DNA of 9,134 nt from an uncultured Prevotellaceae bacterium (GTDB taxonomy: Bacteria > Bacteroidota > Bacteroidia > Bacteroidales > Muribaculaceae): NCBI GenBank assembly GCA_937896015.1, contig CALBLR010000206.1, positions 1 through 9,134 on the forward strand, read 5' to 3'. Under the pieces are notes generated by a model, which was not told the origin of the DNA, searched no databases, and was given only the letters and a program-made list of their open reading frames with translations. The position numbers and the translations under genes were made by a program. Below, piece by piece: positions 6,263 through 9,134 of the stretch (the stretch's first letter is position 1; the number at the start of each line of letters is the position of its first letter).

Positions 6263-9055
6263 ATGAACGAAAAGTATAAATCATATCTGTCGGCCATATC
6301 CGAGTTCATTCCAAAAGACCGGATATACACCGACGACCTGCGATGCCTCGCCTGGGGCACCGATGCGGGATTCTACCGCAACATACCCCAGGTGGTGGTG
6401 CGCAGCAGCAGTGAAGAGGAGGTGTCGCGCCTGCTCGCCATTGCCGACAAAATGCGCCTGCCCGTCACATTCCGCGCGGCCGGCACAAGCCTGTGTGGCC
6501 AGACCAACACCGACTCCATACTGATTGTGGCCGGCAAAAACTGGGAAGGCTACACAGTGGCGCCCGACGCCAAAAGCATCACCATGCAGCCAGGCCTTGT
6601 GGGCAAGAGGGTTGACGACATTCTGCGCCCCTACGGACGCGTGTTCACCCCCGACCCCGCATCGAAAAACTCTGCCATGGTGGGCGGCATTGTGTTCAAC
6701 AACGCCTCGGGCATGAGCTGCGGCACGCATGCCAACAGCGACCGCGAACTGCAGTCGATGCGCATAGTGCTGGCCGACGGCACTGTGCTCGACACCGGCA
6801 GCGAGCAGAGCCGCGCCGACTTTGCCCGCACCCACGCCGCGTTTGTCAAGGCCATCGAGCAGCTGCGCGACGAGGTGCTGGCCGACCCGGCCCTGGTGGA
6901 GCGCATCAAATACAAGTACTCCATCAAAAACGTCACGGGCCTCAACCTGGCGCCCTTTGTGCGCTTCACCGACCCCTTCGACATCATCACCCACCTTATG
7001 GTGGGCTCGGAGGGTACGCTGGGCTTCGGCAGCCAGTTCACAATGTCTACCGGTCACCTCTACCCATGCTCGGCCAGCGCCATGCTCTACTTCAAGTCGA
7101 TGCGCAAGGCCTGCGAGGCCATATTGGCTCTGAAGGCGGCCGACTCGGTGGAGTGCGCCGAGATGCTCGACAAGAAGTCGCTGGCCTCGGTCAACGACAC
7201 CACCGGCCCCGACCTCACCGCGGTGCTCATACGCACCTCGGCCGACACCAAGCAGCAGCTCAGCGCCAACGTGGCTGCCATCAGCAAGGTGCTTGAGGGC
7301 TTCGACCTGTATGTGCCCGCGCACTTCACCGACAAGCCTGAGGAGTATGGCAAGTATTGGGCCATACGTTCGGGCATTTTCCCCAGCGTGGGCGGCACGC
7401 GCCCCCTCGGCACCACGGTGCTCATCGAGGACGTGGCCTTCCACATCAACGACCTGCCCGACGCCACCGACGACCTGGCCAAGATGCTGGTTGACTTCGG
7501 ATATGACGACAGTTGCATCTACGGCCACGCCCTGGAGGGCAACTATCACTTCATCTTGTCGCAGTCGTTCGACACCCCCGAGGAGGTGCAGCGCTACGAG
7601 CGCCTGATGCGCGCCATAGTGAGCCTTGTGATCGACAAATACGACGGCTCGCTCAAGGCCGAGCACGGCACGGGCCGCAACATGGCCCCGTTTGTCAAGA
7701 AGGAGTGGGGCGAGAAGGCCTACGGCATCATGCGCCGCGTGAAGCAGCTGTTCGACCCCAACGGCATCCTCAACCCAGGCGTCATCTTCAACGACGACCC
7801 CGACTGCTTCATAAAGCACTTCAAGCCCATGCCCATCACCAACGACCACGTGAACAAGTGCATCGAGTGCGGCTTCTGCGAGGTGAATTGCGTGAGCTGC
7901 GGCTTCGGCCTGTCGTCGCGCCAGCGCATAATAGTGCAGCGCGAAATCTCGCGTCTCAAGGCCACTGGCGAGGATCCCGACCGCCTCGCGCGGCTTGAGC
8001 AGCAGTATAAGTACTACGGCAACGTGACCTGCGCCGCCGACGGTCTGTGCAGCACCTCGTGCCCCATGCACATCAATGTGGGCGAGATGACCCACGACCT
8101 GCGCGCCCAGGCTCTGCCCAAGGACAGTATGGGCTACAAGGCTGGCGCCATGGCCGCGCGCGACTTCCGCGCCGTGCGCGGCGGCGTTAAGGCCACCCTC
8201 TATATGGCCGCCGCAGCGCACTGTGTGCTTGGCGACAAGGGTATCGGCTGGGCCGGACGCGTGCTGCACTCGGTGGGCTTCCCGCTGATGGTGCCGGCGC
8301 TGCCGCTGCCCCACAGCATGAAGCCCGCACCCGAGTTTGGCGCCAAGAAGAAGGTGGTGTACTTCCCCAGCTGCATGAACCAGACCATGGGCCGCGCTCC
8401 GCGCGGCGCCAAGCCCGACCTCGCGGACGAGGTGGTGTCCTTCCTCAAAAAGGCCGGCTGGGAGGTTATATTCCCCAAGGACATGGGCCACATGTGCTGC
8501 GGCATGATATGGGAAAGCAAGGGCATGCCCGATGTGGCCAATCGCAAGACGGCCGAGCTTGAAGACGCCCTCTATGAGGCGTCGCAGGGCGGACGCTACC
8601 CTGTGATATGCGACCAGAGCCCGTGTCTGCACCGCATGCGCCAGCACATGAAGCGCGTGAAGCCGCTTGAGCTCATCGAGTTCATTCACGACCACGTGGC
8701 GCAAGACCTCGACTTCCACGCCACCAGCGAGCCGGTGGCCATTCATCTCACGTGCTCCACACGCCTCATGGGCCTCAACCAGAAGATGCTCGACCTGGCA
8801 CACCGCTGCTCCACCAGCGTGCTCGTGCCCGAGGGCATAGGCTGCTGCGGCTTTGCAGGCGACAAGGGCTTCACTCACCCCGAGCTAAATGCCTACGCGC
8901 TGCGCAAGCTGCGCCCGCAAATCGAGGCGGCAGGCATCAAGCGCGGCTTCAGCAACAGCCGCACATGTGAGATTGGCCTCACCACCAACAGCGGTGTGCC
9001 CTACCAGTCGCTCGTCTACCTCATCGACGAGTGCACCACACCCAAGAAAAAGTGA
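6263..9055 (+). CDS. Fused FAD and Fe-S dehydrogenase, Dld-II type (probable D-lactate dehydrogenase)
   Basis: A 930-residue protein that joins a GlcD-like flavin half to a GlcF-like iron-sulfur half. ATG 6263 is preferred over GTG 6254, three codons earlier. The FAD_binding_4 domain covers about 35-260 (PVTFRAAGTSLCGQT at 67-81, AMVGGIVFNNASG at 138-150) and the FAD-oxidase C domain about 270-505 (AEHGTGRNMAP near 466-476). Two 4Fe-4S sites follow: C533, C536, C539, C543, and C590, C596, C600 with the proline after the last cysteine. Two CCG domains contain C704 with C745-C746, and C831 with C861-C862. Length and order match Shewanella Dld-II, a quinone-linked D-lactate dehydrogenase; E. coli YdiJ (D-2-hydroxyglutarate) is a related alternative. 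It would oxidise D-lactate to pyruvate at the inner membrane face. D-lactate is what MurQ releases from MurNAc-6-phosphate, which fits its place after the muramidase gene. Architecture is certain, substrate inferred. Confidence 0.88.
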   Translation: MNEKYKSYLSAISEFIPKDRIYTDDLRCLAWGTDAGFYRNIPQVVVRSSSEEEVSRLLAIADKMRLPVTFRAAGTSLCGQTNTDSILIVAGKNWEGYTVAPDAKSITMQPGLVGKRVDDILRPYGRVFTPDPASKNSAMVGGIVFNNASGMSCGTHANSDRELQSMRIVLADGTVLDTGSEQSRADFARTHAAFVKAIEQLRDEVLADPALVERIKYKYSIKNVTGLNLAPFVRFTDPFDIITHLMVGSEGTLGFGSQFTMSTGHLYPCSASAMLYFKSMRKACEAILALKAADSVECAEMLDKKSLASVNDTTGPDLTAVLIRTSADTKQQLSANVAAISKVLEGFDLYVPAHFTDKPEEYGKYWAIRSGIFPSVGGTRPLGTTVLIEDVAFHINDLPDATDDLAKMLVDFGYDDSCIYGHALEGNYHFILSQSFDTPEEVQRYERLMRAIVSLVIDKYDGSLKAEHGTGRNMAPFVKKEWGEKAYGIMRRVKQLFDPNGILNPGVIFNDDPDCFIKHFKPMPITNDHVNKCIECGFCEVNCVSCGFGLSSRQRIIVQREISRLKATGEDPDRLARLEQQYKYYGNVTCAADGLCSTSCPMHINVGEMTHDLRAQALPKDSMGYKAGAMAARDFRAVRGGVKATLYMAAAAHCVLGDKGIGWAGRVLHSVGFPLMVPALPLPHSMKPAPEFGAKKKVVYFPSCMNQTMGRAPRGAKPDLADEVVSFLKKAGWEVIFPKDMGHMCCGMIWESKGMPDVANRKTAELEDALYEASQGGRYPVICDQSPCLHRMRQHMKRVKPLELIEFIHDHVAQDLDFHATSEPVAIHLTCSTRLMGLNQKMLDLAHRCSTSVLVPEGIGCCGFAGDKGFTHPELNAYALRKLRPQIEAAGIKRGFSNSRTCEIGLTTNSGVPYQSLVYLIDECTTPKKK

Positions 9056-9085
9056 AACATTTGATAGATAACAATAACTTAAAAA

Positions 9086-9134
9086 ATGGCAACTCAATCA
9101 AAACGACTTCTCTCCCTTGATATCCTCCGCGGTA
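9086..9134 (+). CDS. Start of a NagX/DUF5009-type membrane acyltransferase (3' end outside window)
   Basis: Only 16 codons are present, beginning at ATG 9086 after a strongly A-rich leader (TTAAAAA) and 30 bases behind the dehydrogenase stop codon. The peptide contains RLLSLDILRG, the characteristic N-terminal signature of the heparan-alpha-glucosaminide N-acetyltransferase-like family (DUF5009, COG4299, NagX), which lies just before the first membrane helix. Members are multi-helix membrane proteins related to the enzyme that acetylates terminal glucosamine across a membrane. In amino-sugar operons they are thought to modify or help take up GlcNAc-type sugars. The short spacing implies cotranscription. 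The call rests on one short motif plus context, so it is likely but not secure. Confidence 0.65.
   Translation, partial: MATQSKRLLSLDILRG

Noticed and set aside
6281..8878. Very long open frame on the - strand (865 codons), with similar ones opposite the SpoIID, permease and muramidase genes
   Set aside because: These run antisense to genes with complete family motifs. Their translations are rich in Ala, His, Val, Gly and Leu without recognisable domains, as expected from GC-rich codon usage that removes stop codons on the opposite strand.
9056..9085. TTTG plus TAACTTAA as a promoter before the NagX-type gene
   Set aside because: The spacing is too short and the -7 match is weak; the 30-base gap suits simple cotranscription.

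Overview
The window reads as chromosomal DNA from a fairly GC-rich member of the Bacteroidales. The family is uncertain; a Muribaculaceae- or Alistipes-like genome would fit. The reasons are the gene set (DUF4922, a SpoIID/LytB-domain protein, an AmpG-like carrier, DUF1343/NamZ, a fused FAD/Fe-S dehydrogenase and a NagX-like acyltransferase), the A-rich rather than Shine-Dalgarno-type leaders, and one exact match to the Bacteroidetes -7 promoter element. All genes are on the + strand. Every long open frame on the - strand is a shadow of a real gene.

Layout: (1) 2-1150, the 3' part of a probable tandem family-2 glycosyltransferase, closed by a strong hairpin terminator at 1178-1221. (2) 1274-2206, a DUF4922 protein whose motifs place it near the HIT/GalT/Ap4A-phosphorylase nucleotide-transferase fold. 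(3) 2264-3598, a SpoIID/LytB-domain protein with no signal peptide. (4) 3604-4929, an AmpG-like MFS permease. (5) 4975-6213, a secreted DUF1343 protein, NamZ-type exo-beta-N-acetylmuramidase. (6) 6263-9055, a large FAD plus Fe-S dehydrogenase of the Dld-II (D-lactate) type. (7) 9086 to the window end, the first 16 codons of a NagX/DUF5009-type membrane acyltransferase. Gaps between genes 2 to 7 are 57, 5, 45, 49 and 30 bases. With a terminator before gene 2 and none seen between the later genes, they look like one operon, possibly with a second promoter before gene 3.

Read together, genes 3 to 7 suggest a cell-wall (peptidoglycan) salvage operon. NamZ releases MurNAc from glycan ends in the periplasm, the AmpG-like permease imports muropeptides or amino sugars, and the SpoIID-type protein may cleave peptide-free glycan. 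The dehydrogenase can oxidise D-lactate, the product set free when a MurNAc-6-phosphate etherase (MurQ) removes the lactyl ether. The least understood member is the DUF4922 protein, which may be a nucleotidyl-transferring or phosphorolytic enzyme of amino-sugar metabolism. No murQ, murK, nagZ or amidase gene is visible here, so the pathway is an inference from family knowledge and gene order. No RNA genes, CRISPR arrays, insertion sequences or long repeats were seen, and no gap exceeds 123 bases.
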